Of a stretch of 64,000 nucleotides of DNA, positions 46,150 through 59,534 are shown piece after piece; the stretch's first letter is position 1, and every line of letters begins with the position of its first letter. A program made the translations under genes and the position numbers. Under the pieces are notes generated by a model, which made no database searches, was not told the DNA's origin, and saw only the letters and a program-made list of their open reading frames with translations. The DNA lies in contig VZSE01002700.1 of assembly GCA_013398275.1 (NCBI GenBank), positions 352,899 through 416,898 on the forward strand. The letters are read 5' to 3'. Source of the DNA: Promerops cafer (Eukaryota; Chordata; Aves; Passeriformes; Nectariniidae).

Positions 46150-49100
46150 TCACATATCAATTAATGATAAATTTTCACAGTACATATCACCAGTACATTT
46201 TTATTTTTGAACAAAATAGGTAGGATTCATGTTGCTACATTAAAAGTCTAGCCATTTTCTGTCTTAATAGTTATCTAGTTTCATTTTATAATTTATGGAA
46301 AGAAGTGCAATCACTATCTGGCAGTTTCTCCTTGCGAAATCATTAGATAATTTCCATTCCTTGTGTACCTCTTCACTTCTTTTTAAGGTAGTGGGAATTT
46401 GGATAATTATTTTAAACTTAAATGTTCAATGTGAAAAGTTATACAAAACCAGAAAATACAATATGCTATGCACATTAATTTTGGAAATGGAAAGGAAAGT
46501 GAAGAGCCAGTACCAAAGACAGTCGTGTTGCAGTTGCAAACGTGGAAGGCCTATTTTATGCAGTTATCCTAAAACTTAAAGATGAAATCATAGGTTGTGC
46601 TTCTAACTACCCATAGGATTCGTGAAGAGAATTGAGCACTTTTGGCTGGGACTTCCACAGTGTTCTGTAAAAATAACAAACGGATCTAAAGAAATACAGG
46701 GACTCAGTATTTACCAATCAGAAGAAGTAGAAATCAAACGTCTATCTACCTTCAGATGAGTACTTTTACTCCTTAATAAGAAAATTAAATTACATTTTAA
46801 CACAGCAGTGTTTTGTCTAAAGCTCTGTTTAAGTGTATTCTGAGAATCTCTGCCAAATTAGGTGCTTGATGTGCCCAAGGCAAAGTCTTATTTCTGAATA
46901 CACTTGAGGCTTGAGTCTATTCCAGAACCTTTTGCTCTTTGGTATATGAAGTAAAAGAACATTTAGATCCCTGAGAAAAATATCAATCAAAATCATAGGT
47001 GTTTTTGGAATACCAAGATTTTGAGGCTGGGTAGTGACTGCACATTCTAGTAGCTGTTTTCAGGACAGTCTCTTAGGTGTGGATACCTGCAATTCCATTT
47101 TAATGTCTCCTACTGAGTGATAAAATTTTCCAATGAGATACATAGGAAGGAGTTGCATAGTCAATTCAGAGAATATGAAAGGCAAAACAATTTTCCTGGA
47201 ATTTTGCTCTTCTGTTATATTATTTCCCCATTCATTTAGTTTTGTGTTTTTTTTTCCTGCAGCTCAGTATTGTATAATAACTACTGAATGCCTAGACAAG
47301 CAGGTGTGCTGCCTCATGTTCATGAAATACCCTTGGATTAAATTGTTTTCTAAATTTCCATACATTTATATTTTTTTTATAAATTCATAAATTTAATAGT
47401 ATATAATTTAAGTAATTAATGAATAATATACATACTTAAATTAGCAATTATGTTCATGAAGACAACAATCTGGTGCTATAATGTTCTCATTTATGGCTGA
47501 ATTTGAGCCTAACAAGAAATTACCTCCTAATAAAACAGAAAAATATGAAAACTGAATGATAGGTTATAACTAGAGTGAAATTTGAAATAAAAGTTACACT
47601 CAAGCAGAAACACAGCATAACTCAAAGGGACATTTAAAGGTCATGTAAATTCTTAAGAACATAAGTATAATATGAAGATTTTCAGTACTGAATAATCCTG
47701 CTGACAGAGAGCTTGGTTGAAGAGGAAAACTAAGAAAAAAGTTCCAGAGTAATATACTGAAAAAAATATTTTAAATTATGCTTTTTATCATTTGATAATA
47801 TTCATTTTGGATTAAAATACATTTGTTTCATTGTTGCTAAAAAGATTCAGAAACAGATTATCTATCACTTCCTTCAAAATCACTGACACTTTAAAGTACT
47901 TTTGTACTAATTTTGACTTTTGTCTGATAGTTTGAAAAGACTTAGTGAAGCCTGGCATCCTATCAGCCGAATTTGTGATAAAGTATCTATTAAAACTAAT
48001 ACATCTATCAGTATTTTCAGATTCTGAATTGTGCGAAACCTCACAAAGAACCAACTGGTGATTAACTAACTAAATATATATGAGGGATAACCACTGTAAT
48101 TTTCATGTAATATAATATTTGAGATAAGTGGACTTTAATGAACAATTATTGTTCCCTAATGGTAGCCTCTTCTCCTCTCCTGGTTATTAGTCTGTAGTGC
48201 TGGCCAAAACCAAATACATTGAAAATTTGAGTACCTGAACTAAAAAATCTAATTCTACAAAATAGGACCACTGATGTTACAATAGCCCTCTCTTCTGCTG
48301 AGACTGCACGGAGTTTGAGGAACTGAAGCTAACACAGCAGTTTCTACCAATGAATTCTTGATAATCTTAGAAGTCTTAATCTTAGACTGCCATTGTTAGC
48401 AAGCATGCCAATACAGGAAATAACTTTAAAACTACTTTTCTGAAGATGTACAGAAATACGTTTTGTATATAAGAAAGGAAAGCAATCATTTCTGGATGAA
48501 AGCCAAGAAGATAATGTCTTCAGCAGAACAGATAATATTTGTCAATGAAACTCCTGTTGTGGGAATGTGATAGAGAGACCAGTGTACGTGTCTTTTCAAG
48601 ATTAAATTGATGCAATCTGTTTTGTTATTTTGATTGGGAGAGTATTCAAAGGTATTTGTTTTGACTTTCTTATCTTCTCACACACAAATTGTCAACTTAA
48701 TTATGTTAAATGGATTTTAGGGGTTCTTGAAGAAACAAACAATAAAATTATAACTTTTTTTTGGTTAATTTATTCCCCCACCACCACCCCCCACCCCAGG
48801 GCTGAAAAAAAAAAAAAAATTAAATTTACTGAAGAAATTTTGTTTCCTTCCTCAACCCCTAGATAAGCGGGCTGAAACCTGGGGTGTAGACAAGGGTGCA
48901 GAGCCTGATTCATTGTGGTTTAGGAATACTAGAACTTCAGCAGTACATAGTACACATAAAATGTATAAATAAATACACTTATATTGAGGGCATACAATCA
49001 GAAAGCTTTCACTGACAAGGGTGGATGATAAACAGCTTGGGAGACCACTGATTGTTCTGTAAAGTTCTGTTGTGATCAAGTATATTTCCTATCCTTAAAA

Positions 49101-49184
49101 ATGAATGACAAAAAAGAAGGTCAAACAATAATTAGTCCAGTTTCAGTGTTGTAGAAAGAGAAAGAGAACAGATAAGACAAGCAC
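46150..49184. other. AT-rich sequence, no gene recognised
   Basis: No supported feature except a C-rich then A-rich low-complexity stretch at 48775-48822. The 94-codon frame at 46295-46579 and the 85-codon frame at 47133-47390 show no known motif and lack supporting splice context. Confidence 0.6.
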
Positions 49185-49420
49185 CCACCCAAACCCTTTC
49201 TGTGAATAACTTTTTCCAAATGTCCAGCTTAAACCTCCTTGGGTGCATCTTTAGGCTGTGTCCTCTTGTCCTGTGGCTGATTCCCTGGGACCAGAGCCCA
49301 ACGCTCACCTGAGCTTCCTCTTCTCCAGGCTCAACAGTCCCCAGTTCCCTCAGCTGCTCCTTACATGACTTGTGTTCCAGACCTTTCATCAGCCTTGCTG
49401 CCCTGAATTGTCTGAGAAAA
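49185..49420 (-). mobile_element. CR1 LINE fragment (C-terminal ORF2)
   Basis: On the minus strand a 111-codon frame contains ARLMKGLEHKSCKEQLRELG, then SHRTRGHSLKMHPRRFKLDI and KKLFTERVW, in the order found at the C-terminus of CR1 ORF2. The segment between them is shifted slightly by indels. The HWNRLP block and the 3' UTR are missing, so both ends are truncated. Confidence 0.88.
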
Positions 49421-52365
49421 GACAAGGTTTTCCTGAAAATCTGTCTTAGGAAAAAAGAGTATTTCATAGAGGTTTAGAAAACATTCATTTTCCTAACAAG
49501 GGTGTTACAGTAAAACTGGACTTGGTTCATCCTTCATTCCTTCCTTAGGCATTGATTGATGTTAGCATCTGCTGGCCTGTTTACAATATCTGTGTTTCTG
49601 AACCTCTACATCCTGGATAGGCTACAAATTCTTTGCACCATTCTCTCTGCCTGTAAATAGAACAGTTTCATCTAGAAACTTTAACATAGCACTCTGACAG
49701 TTACATATGAAAACGTGTCATTTTTATATCCTGTTGATATTAATTTGCTTTATCGATTCATTAATGGATCCTGATAACCTTGCAATTACAGGTCTTTATA
49801 TTATCAGAATGACCTGTATCTCATCAGAAGACTGTTTAGATATTCAGAAATTTAATCCAACTGAAATACAAAGACTGGAAAATCCCTGCGAGGGATAACC
49901 CCCCACACCCCTTCTTTCAATACTGACATTTTTGTCTTGTATTATGGAAACTATATGTACAGAAAGACACATACATTTTTACAACAAAGAAAAGAAATGT
50001 AGGCTATTTACCACTCAAAAATAAAATTCATGAAGTAAACATATTGTTAAGGATTAAAAATATTGATTTTGAAAAGAAAATACAGTAAACAATTACCTGG
50101 GATGATGAGAGGGTTAAGACATTCCAGCCAGAAAATCCAGGCAAGAGCAGTAGGAAAACTGACACTCTTTGAAGATGTTAATCTTTCTGTATTGCTTATA
50201 GCTAGAACCTATATAAGTATCTCAGACTACTTTTCTTATATAACTGGTTTTAGACTATTTATTGATAGCCCACATTAATTTCTGTCTGGACTCTTCTCAA
50301 TGGTTGCATGAATATATATAGGAGAAAGATATAAGACCATATATAGAATTAGGGAAGTCTTGCAATACTCTTAATATAAAATAAAGAAATGGTAGTTACA
50401 AAATAATTAAATTCAGTGATATGCAGTGAAGTAGGAGGCAAGAAAAAAAGGAGAGGATTTTAAAGGAGTGTGATTAGCAGGCATATCTTTAAAACTTTTC
50501 AATACTTTATGATAATTACAGTAATTTACAATGTACCATCAACCTTATCCCAGAATAATAATAATGTACGGGTTGATTAATACTAGAAGAAATGTCTGGT
50601 GAGAAGGTGAGAACGAAGTGTCAAAGGTGAAGTAGAATGTGGATTGAAAATCAAGTCAGTTTTATAGAGAATATAAGACACTGAGAAGATGAAATATGTG
50701 AAAACACAGATGGAAAATAAATGTGTAGAAAATACCTAGATACAGGTTTGGTGGTGAATGCTGAGTTGAGATTTCAGCAAAACATAGTCAGGATCATGGT
50801 TAAGAGGAGCCTATTGAAAAGTTGTTCTTCTTTTGAACCTGAAAACCATCTTGGAAGACTTGATATTTAAGTCTAAGCCCTATGGTTTGCATAATTAAAT
50901 AAGTAATTTAGTGAATAGCCCACAATAAAGAGAAAAAAAAAAATTGAAGCACAGTGAGCATGCAGTTGTCATGACAATGAATGTTTTGTTCCATATATTA
51001 ATCTTTATAGAAAATATTTTACCATAACAGATCAAATTATTTGCACAGAAATAACATTGATAGGAAGCATGAAGTTTCTTTGATGTTGCTTTTTAATTTT
51101 GTTTCCTTTTTTTGTTTGTTGTTTTTCCTTTTTTTGGTAAATTTCATAAACATCAATAAATTTCATAATCTCAAAAAATTAGAAATCTGAGGAGCAAGAG
51201 TCTTTCCTAACATACAAGAAGAATGCAGATATCTGCATGTTAAGCTAAGCACAAGTCATCTTACATGCCTCATTCTTAAACTAATCCTTTAATTAATCCT
51301 TAAATTAATTCTTTTAGTCTATATTGAATAAAAAAAGAACTCAGCTAAGTTTTAGAACAGGATTTTAATGTTTTACATTACTACATTTGGATATGTAGAT
51401 TTCACTATTGATGTTTATCCATACATAGTAAATCCTTTTGGAAGTGGGTGAGTTGCATGCAATATGTAGTATTATGAAAACAGTTTTGCTACTATTCCTC
51501 ATTTTCATCAGTTGTCATGGAATTCATTTTCCCAGTAAAATCTTCTTTAATTTCTTTCAAAATATTTTTAGATTTAATTATATTCAGTGTCCCAGTCTTA
51601 AACGTTTGCAGACACATATTTTTCTGTCTCTGAAGGTTAGAATTTGGAAGAGTCACTTCTGTAATTGTCAGGTGAGAAAACTAAATGTTGCCATTATTAA
51701 TAAGATAGCTGAAGACAGATAACACTTCAAGTAGTGCTTGCAGCAAATGTAAATGTAGATACAAAATTTTCAAAAGATTATTTTTCTCCTCACAAACAAT
51801 TTTCCTGTTCTGAAAAACACTTTTCTACAATTCTGGATTTGGCATGTCGTTTTATAAATTTTTTTTTAATCATGCTTATTTTTCCTGGAAGAGAAACCTG
51901 TAAATATTTTATAATTAAAAAATGCAATAATACTTTGAAATATTATTTTTTATCTTGATTATTTTAATATTACTTAGAACATCTGAAATTGTCTTGGAAT
52001 GATAGGACATCCTTATGAGATGTCTTCCATGGATCATCACAGCATGAATGCAAAAGCAAAGATAAATCTTGGACAGTGATACCACTGCAAACCACAATAC
52101 AATGTCAGCTTACAAGGAATATCCAAAAATACTTGTACAAAAAAGTAATGTTTACTCGGATCAAAGCAAAAACCAAAATTTTCTGTTTGCAAAGGTGTGT
52201 GTGTTATAAATTCCTGGCTTTTTTTCTATCGGATTACCATTCTTAATAATTTTATTTGTTGATAGGAGGGCAAAACACCATAATAGTGCCTGTTTCTCTC
52301 TAGTGAATAAATTAGTGGAGCCATCTTTCATTTTACTTGAGTGAATGCATCAAAAGATGGCAAAG

Positions 52366-52400
52366 GATTATGCACCTCAGTGCATAATCTCTTGAGGTGC
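52366..52400. repeat. Two overlapping, mutually exclusive hairpins
   Basis: Hairpin 1: gattatgcac (52366-52375) pairs perfectly with gtgcataatc (52380-52389) around the loop ctca. Hairpin 2: gcacctca (52372-52379) pairs perfectly with tgaggtgc (52393-52400). The two share bases 52372-52379, so only one can form at a time. No open frame or known repeat surrounds them. Confidence 0.9.
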
Positions 52401-55030
52401 AACTATGCTAGAATTGAGATGACTTCAGGGTGTTTATTTAATTAAACAGAAAGGAAGCTATTTTCAGAGAATATACATTAAAAAAGAAAATGCTAAGAGT
52501 CCCCACAAGTAATATGAATAACCCCGAAGAAAAAACAGACTAAATACTTTGAAAGATTCCATATTACAGCCAGATCTAGTAATGACTTGGTTATTTTAAG
52601 GTCATTATAAATTAAAAATTAACCAATGTCTGGATGTAACAATTTCAGCATGGTCTTAATTTTTTCGTTTTTGTAGTACCAATATTCTTCAGCACCAAGT
52701 TTTTTCTACCAAAAACTTATTCAGAATTAAAAGGCTTTTTAGGGCACTGGCATGATTTTTGTCATTTAAATTGATACTATTCAGTCAATACAGTCTAGTA
52801 GTATATCTAAATTTCATTCCACAAATTTTTGTCATGGAGAAACTGAAAGTCAAATACAGAATTGATGATTCTTAGGAGAATTTTTAAACAATACTTCATC
52901 TATAAGTTTCTTATTTATTTCAATAATGATCGCACACCTCTTGAGCAAAAGGATGTCAAACGGACAACTTAGTATCCAGTAGATCCAAGTGCAGATACAC
53001 AGAATTGAATGAGGCACTGACCTCTCAAAGACAAATAGATAATTTTCTGCAGCCAATGTTATTATTGCATAAATTTCTGGATGCTTAGGTGTTAGAGATT
53101 GGCTTTCTTGTGTACTTTCTTTCTTAGTACTTTGTCTTATTTAATTTCTTATAAAATGTCAGGTTATAATATTTTATTTACTATTATTAATTGAAGTAGC
53201 TTATTTCTCATGAATTTTATATAAATTATAAATGTTAAAATAATACTTTTTTATGTTTTCTTGCCAGTCGGCAAAGAAATATGTTGTCACAGGTTATATG
53301 ATAAAAAAACCCAACAATTCCCATATCTCACTTCACAAAATAAACTGTTTTTGATAGTTATAACTACTACTAAAAATAGCTTAGATTCCAAACAAAATGC
53401 CATTGGAGTCTTGGTATATTATTTTAAATAAGTGAAAAAACATTTTTTTCTATTAATTTAATTTGGCAAAAACTATTCAGCTAAGTCTATTGAAATACAA
53501 TTAATTTGTATCTTCATGTGATTTTTTGAAGAGGTGAGAGAGAAATGAATTAGTGTTTCTATTCTCATATTCATATGTTGTCATATAATATTTCATGTTC
53601 TATTATATTCAAGGTTAGATTAAAAGTTATAACCATCTCTCATGCTGGCTAATGGTATTCTACATGATGGTCCTAATTTTTCAAAACTGTTTAATTTCTG
53701 CTATAGCACTAGGAAAAAAAATTAGCCCATGCTAAAATCCATTTCTAAAAGAAAGAGGAATCAAGAATTGTCTGTGGAATTAGGTACAAAAACAACATTA
53801 GGTATTTCCAATTTACAACAATTCTGAATTAAATTGTCTTGAATTCCTATGAATTAATGTTCTAACACAATATTTAGGAGTCTTAAAGGATGCCAGCTTC
53901 AAGACAGCAAATAAGTGGAGAATAAGATGTGTAAATTCTTAATCACGTTGTCATTATCAGTGTGTAGAGAGAGATGAAATAAACATTCTTAAGGAGTTAC
54001 TTGAAATTTTTTTTTTTCTTTGAATTTTCACTGCTATTATTGAATCAATAAGTGTCTTCTTGGAACTTGCACTAATATATAGAAAACTTTTTCTTTCTTT
54101 AAAGGAGACATATTGTATGAATAATTTGGGGGGGGATGGCATCAAATAAAACAGAAAGAGTTAAGATCTATGCCAAAATCTATTGTCCTAGACAGACACC
54201 CCATTACGTAAGGATTCAGGTGCCTTGGTACTTTACATCTCTTTTCCCAAAGTATAGGGTTCACCACTAAATCATGCAATCCTGTATTTTTTGATCTAAT
54301 GGCCACACTGAACCCTGGCAGTAGGTGCTGCTCCTCATCATCCTGAAGTTGTGCAAGAAATTACTCTGTATCCATCCAAAAAGGCTACTACCCATTCCCC
54401 TCCTCTTGCTCATTTTAAGAAAGTGCTAGCCAAGCTATGCCATTAAGAAAACTGTTTAATTTTCTTCAGCTGTGCCTAGTTATCTCTAGATTACTTTTGC
54501 CTGTCTATTGCAAGACATCTGTGCATGACTAAATGATTGGGTTTTTTATGACTCCTGTTTTATGGAGAATCAAATGACCTAACAGTGAAGTGAATTTGGG
54601 TCCATAATCTTTTTTTCCCCTCCTTTAAAGTCCTTGTTTCCTTCTCTGTTCACTAGTCCCTTCTTTTTCCAATAAGCAACTAAAAAGGATTATCAACTTT
54701 TGTCCACTTTGCCTCTTGTATCTATTAACTTGGTCTCGTCAAATCCTCACCTGAGTACCAAACAAGAACATTTTAATTGTCATATACAAACATCAAACGC
54801 CCTCAAACTCAGACAAATATAACAACACAGGTGGAAGTAATGCCAGTATATGAAACAAAGGAAAAGCTTTAAAATATCAATGAAGACTGACAGTGACATG
54901 AGTTTTATTTTTCAGTAAGTAAAGTGTCACCTGAGATTTAGAAGTATGACTTTTATCATTGATCTGTATTTGTAGTCAAAATTGCTTTCTACCAAATAGA
55001 TATTTACTCAGACAGATGAGAGTGTCAAGC

Positions 55031-55064
55031 ACATCTGGTTATGACATTAGTCATAACCAGATGT
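55031..55064. repeat. Perfect 15-bp inverted repeat (hairpin)
   Basis: acatctggttatgac (55031-55045) and gtcataaccagatgt (55050-55064) are exact reverse complements around the loop atta. The stem is too short for a typical microRNA precursor. There is no adjacent transposon. Confidence 0.97.
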
Positions 55065-55319
55065 TTAGCTCTTGCTACAGTTAGTTATGGAAAGCATGAT
55101 TCCTTAACTACATTTAATGCAATGTGATATTAAAGCCTGTCCACTCATTCTTTTTTCTTCTGAATTTAAACTGGAGAATAATTAAAGAAATTCTACTGAT
55201 TTGTACTTAAAATACTGTAATTCCCTGGACTTAGTATGGAGTAACAGGCTGTTTGCAAAACCAAGTGGATAAAAGATGAATATGGCACAAAGCTTATAAA
55301 CAGAAATTAGAGGGGAAAA

Positions 55320-55590
55320 AGTCAAATTGTAATTAAGCAAAGCAAAGCAAGCTCTCGTTGATTAGCTAGCTAAAACGGGAAAATTAATAGATGCTAAAGC
55401 AGAGTTGGAGCAAATAGCTATTGGACCAAATTATCAAGGGTAATAATTAGCTTTTCCACAAATGCACACTATGCATTGAGAACAAATATTTGTTTGTTTT
55501 AAAAAAATGAATTACACAAAGCCTGCGATTTGAAGTGGAAATTAATTAACTTTATCTTATCATCTGTGTTTTACAGGGTATGAGTAAATG
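55320..55590. promoter_or_regulatory. Possible conserved noncoding element
   Basis: Three exact TAATTA homeodomain-type cores (55330-55335, 55444-55449, 55543-55548), several further ATTAG/TAAT words and complex, non-repetitive sequence lie within 270 bases. In sequence this AT-rich about one TAATTA per 800 bases is expected, so the enrichment is modest. The call rests on pattern only; no cross-species comparison was possible. Confidence 0.2.
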
Positions 55591-58527
55591 ATCATCACAA
55601 AGTCTTCTATCATCACAGTCTTTGAAAGTGTATCACTATTTTCCCTTCTGGCAATAGGGTTTTGTTTGATAACAGGTTATAGGGCACACAAACAAGATTT
55701 TACAAAACAGGTTATTAGCACTATCAAGCAGATTAATATCTAGGTGGGTTGAATTCATAAATACTAAAGCAAAGCATGGCTAATAGCAATTTCTCAGGAG
55801 GAAGATAAATATTCTTAATATAATTAAATTTCTTGCATTGACTTTTCTGTAGTTGTGGCTATCTTAAGGAATCTATGTTTGAAGGAATATTTTCTCCACA
55901 ACAGATGTGAATAGATTTTTTTTTAGCTGTTAAAAATAAAGCAGTGCAGTATTCTCTGCAATCTTTTTTTCCCATTTTTTTTCCATCTCATTTTTCTAGT
56001 CTTTCTCTTACTGTTATCATCAACACCAGTCTCAGAATTCCTCAAAAGATCCTTTTGTTGGTGGTGGAGGTTGGGAGTGAAAGCTTTGTGTATTGTTTGA
56101 CAAGACTTGTCACATGCTCAAGGTATTATTCACAGCTAACTGAGAATAGGATAATTACACCAAAAATGATCAAGAGTGAATATAGGAGGATCCCTTAAAT
56201 AGTTCAGATTAGATGCCCATATTTCAGATGACAATAATGAAGCAAAATGAATCTAGGTGATGATTCACTACAGAAATATGATACTTGAAATGCTGAAACT
56301 CCTTAAGACTATGTATACAAACAAAAGAAATCTCCTCTGAAAACCACAACTCAGAAAGCAGTCTCATATAAAACATTTGGGAATTTGTTTTTTGCTCTAA
56401 CCTACTTGTTGGTTAAGAGTTATTCAATCCAATAGTAAATACAGCATTGTTATTAATGAAAATTATTAGAAAAGTGGATTCACCCTGAAGCAACATTGTT
56501 TAAATTTCATTTTGAGATTGGTGCTATCAGGCATCCATATAATGTCTACAGCAAACGTAGTAAGCGAAATATTAACTTACTGGAATTTTGAAGAAATGAA
56601 TTCATAAAGGATAATTCAATTCATCTTTTAATATTCTGGATTTTCAGACATCACAAATAAGCAAAACCTTCAAGAGTGTCTGCATAAACTCAGAAATCCT
56701 TTCATCTATATCTAACTACTTAGGTAGTATCACCAAAAGTTTTGCATTGATCATACCATCTGCTCTGTTCTGCTTTTCCTTTCTAGCCTTTATTTTACAT
56801 TTTATGAGTGTATACCTAACTGGAAGACAGGATAGACATTGAGTGTTCTCACAGTCATGGACAGTCTTTTCACAGATGGATGGACAGAATAAGTGACTGT
56901 CCAACCCATAGAATTCCACCTTGCTTTTTCTACAGCTTGCATATGCTACTGACTAGCGCTGGTGAATTAATTTTTCAAAACTTTAAAGTGGGGTGTACTT
57001 ACCAAAGTGTAGCCAGTAAGCAACAATTATCCTTATTCTAGGTTCTCTCTCTCTAGTCAATGACTCTTCTGAAGCACAACTTGCTTTCTTTATTTTCAAA
57101 GAATTATCGAAGATGGACTTAATTACACCCTTGTTTCATTACTAGTTGTTTTGGATATGGATACATCACCATATAGAGGTGACTATCACAGCAGATTCAT
57201 CATGAAGGAGCTATACCAGCTTGATCCATTGCTTAAGTTTTGGAAATCTGTCACCAGAGATTTGCTAGGATGTTCTGACTGAGATCCAATGGCTTCTGCA
57301 GAAGAATGTGATTTTTTTACAAATTTTTTATCTGCTGGTCTCCTCTGGGTGTCTCAGCTACACTGCAGCCAATCAAATGATATTAAATATATATAAGTAC
57401 ATTATTAAATCCATAAATCACTCCACTAGGTTAGATACCTAGCTGTAAGTTAGTTAAAATTAGGTGAAATTAATTGACTATGTTTGTAGTTGAGTTTCAG
57501 ATTTTTAACACATGAGTATAGTCATCTTCATGCAAGCATCTACATGAAGAGTAAGAATCCAGGATTACACTCTATTCAGTCAAAAAGTAGTCTGTTCAGA
57601 AATCTATGTCACCTGAAACAGACACAGTTCATTTTCTCAGCACGACATCCAAGGGTAATAAGAATGTTAGAGAAAAACACTCAGCCTGCAGCAGCTCCTG
57701 TGGAAATCAAAGTTTTCTATAGGTCCTTTGTCACACACTAGTACTATTATACTTTACAGAATCTCAAATTGCATTTTATGTCTCTGTGTAGGCAGTTGAA
57801 TAAATACTCTAGTAGCTGTTCAGTTGTTAACAGACAATTCCATGTATGTGTCAGTAATCTGGAGCTGAAGTGCACATATTGTTTTGGTAGCCTATGCCTG
57901 CTATAAAAGCACTTATTTTTTGGCAGTGTCAGCCAGATATAAATTCACTATTTTTTTTTTTTTCTGTTTGTTTCTCTAGTCACTTTATAAGGTCAAAACC
58001 AATTTTTTGTTGTTGTTGTTTCACTGATACTGAAATTTCTGAATGGCTATAAAGAAACTTTCAGATTAAGACTGTGAGCCTGCCTGTCTTTGACCTTTGC
58101 CTTTCTAATTACTAGTTTTCTCTGTCTGATAAAGCTGAGAGTAGAATTGAGTTAGAATTAAGGATCATATCTTGCAAAATACTGTAAAACATTGTAATAA
58201 CATTTTTATCAGAGTTGGAAAGTGCTATATTAAAGATAGTGTTCTTATCAGAAGTGAAACTTGCTAAGCTGGGGAGCTGAAGAGTTTTGGACTATAAAAC
58301 CAGAATTAACTTCTCCATTTATTGACAAGTTAGAGACAATCACTTCATGCTTAATAAAAATTATTCTACTAAGAACAATAGATAATTTTTTAAAAAGAAA
58401 AATCAGCTAATGGACTTGTTTTCAATGCTCTCCATTTTTTGTCTTCTATGAAATGTATACACCATACAGAATATATGAAAGGAAGCTTTATAAGTAATAT
58501 GAATTCTGAAAATGAAGAAATAATCAT

Positions 58528-58793
58528 TCTTCTCCTCTTCTCTTCTCTTCTCTTCTCTTCTCTTCTCTTCTCTTCTCTTCTCTTCTCTTCTCTTCTCTTC
58601 TCTTCTCTTCTCTTCTCTTCTCTTCTCTTCTCTTCTCTTCTCTTCTCTTCTCTTCTCTTCTCTTCTCTTCTCATCTCTTCTCTGCTCTTCTCTTCTCTTC
58701 TCTTCTCTTCTCTTCTCTTCTCTTCTCTTCTCTTCTCTTCTCTTCTCTTCTCTTCTCTTCTCTCCTCTCCTCTCCTCTCCTCTCCTCTCCTCC
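58528..58793. repeat. (TCTTC)n array with a (TCTCC)n end block
   Basis: About 46 pentamer units (58531-58760) with only two interruptions near 58673 and 58684, passing into six TCTCC units (58761-58790). It is purely pyrimidine on the plus strand over most of its length. Neither strand contains a stop in any frame, so it yields frames of 130-166 codons of Ser/Leu/Phe or Glu/Arg/Lys repeats extending into flanks; none is a gene. Confidence 0.98.
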
Positions 58794-59083
58794 ATGTTTT
58801 GCCTTCTTTCTTGATATGGTTATCTTCTTTACCCACTCCCAAGAAAAAGGGGTTCTGGTCTGTCTCTAATACTGTTAATATTTGCCTCAATTTTGGCAGT
58901 CATTTTGTGTATTTGGGATGGTCTCCTACTTGTTTCTAATTCCTTGGGATTACCCAGTTCCTTCTTTTTCTGTAATATGTATGGTCCTGCATGTAACCTC
59001 ATGTCTTTGTTTGCTCCTTTGGTAGTCCCACTGTTTATACTCTTATGGAAAAGTCTCACATTGTACCTGGTTATGCTGATGGG

Positions 59084-59534
59084 GGTCGCTGCCAGCCAGG
59101 TCGATTGAGCTTTCAGCGACCCTCGTCACGTCTGGGTTTGTCCAGCAATCCACAGTGGCTTAAATCAGCAGGATAGCATCAAAGGGAGAGTTTGAAACAA
59201 AGAAAGTTTTAAGAAAGACAAAAATAAAAAGCTCTTACAGAGAAAATCCGATGCCAGGAGCTCAGAGTCTGTGCTCCTGCTGGAACACCCCAAAAATGCC
59301 ACGAGGCTCTTTGTTCAGCCTCTTTTGTGTAAACTGAGGCAGGATTCTTGGCACTCTGCCCAGTAAGGTTGCAGCAGGTCGGTTCAGCAGACCCTATGAG
59401 GTGGCTTCATGCTGGCACACAGCCAAATAGGGAGAGAACTCTCTGGCTTTTGACCTTATTGGGAACACAAAGAGCAGGGGCTCACACTGCTTCCAACGTG
59501 AAAACCCTTGGTGTACATGAGGTGCACTGCAACA
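59084..59534 (-). mobile_element. Putative solo LTR, family E
   Basis: About 450 bases, GC-richer than both flanks. The plus-strand left end reads gtcgctg and the right end ctgcaaca. On the minus strand this gives TGTTGCAG at the start and CAGCGAC at the end, a 7-of-8 terminal inverted match of the TG...CA type. A perfect 9-bp hairpin (59083-59091 with 59114-59122) lies at the left end. No target duplication is evident. I do not see a clear TATA box or polyadenylation signal on the minus strand, so orientation and identity are uncertain. A 92-codon plus-strand frame at 59348-59626 is not recognised. Confidence 0.35.

Larger units (their letters stand above)
49421..58527. other. Long AT-rich stretch without recognisable gene or transposon
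   Basis: About 9 kb with no LINE, LTR or exon that I can support. All frames are under 95 codons. It carries the two perfect hairpins (52366-52400 and 55031-55064) and the TAATTA-bearing patch (55320-55590). The lack of transposons over this length, while the rest of the window averages one every few kilobases, is mild evidence for constraint against insertions, but could be chance. Confidence 0.55.

Noticed and set aside
58390..58939. Long open frames (130-166 codons) rich in Glu-Glu-Lys-Arg-Arg or Ser-Leu-Leu-Phe
   Set aside because: They are translations of the stop-free (TCTTC)n microsatellite in both directions and have no flanking coding evidence.
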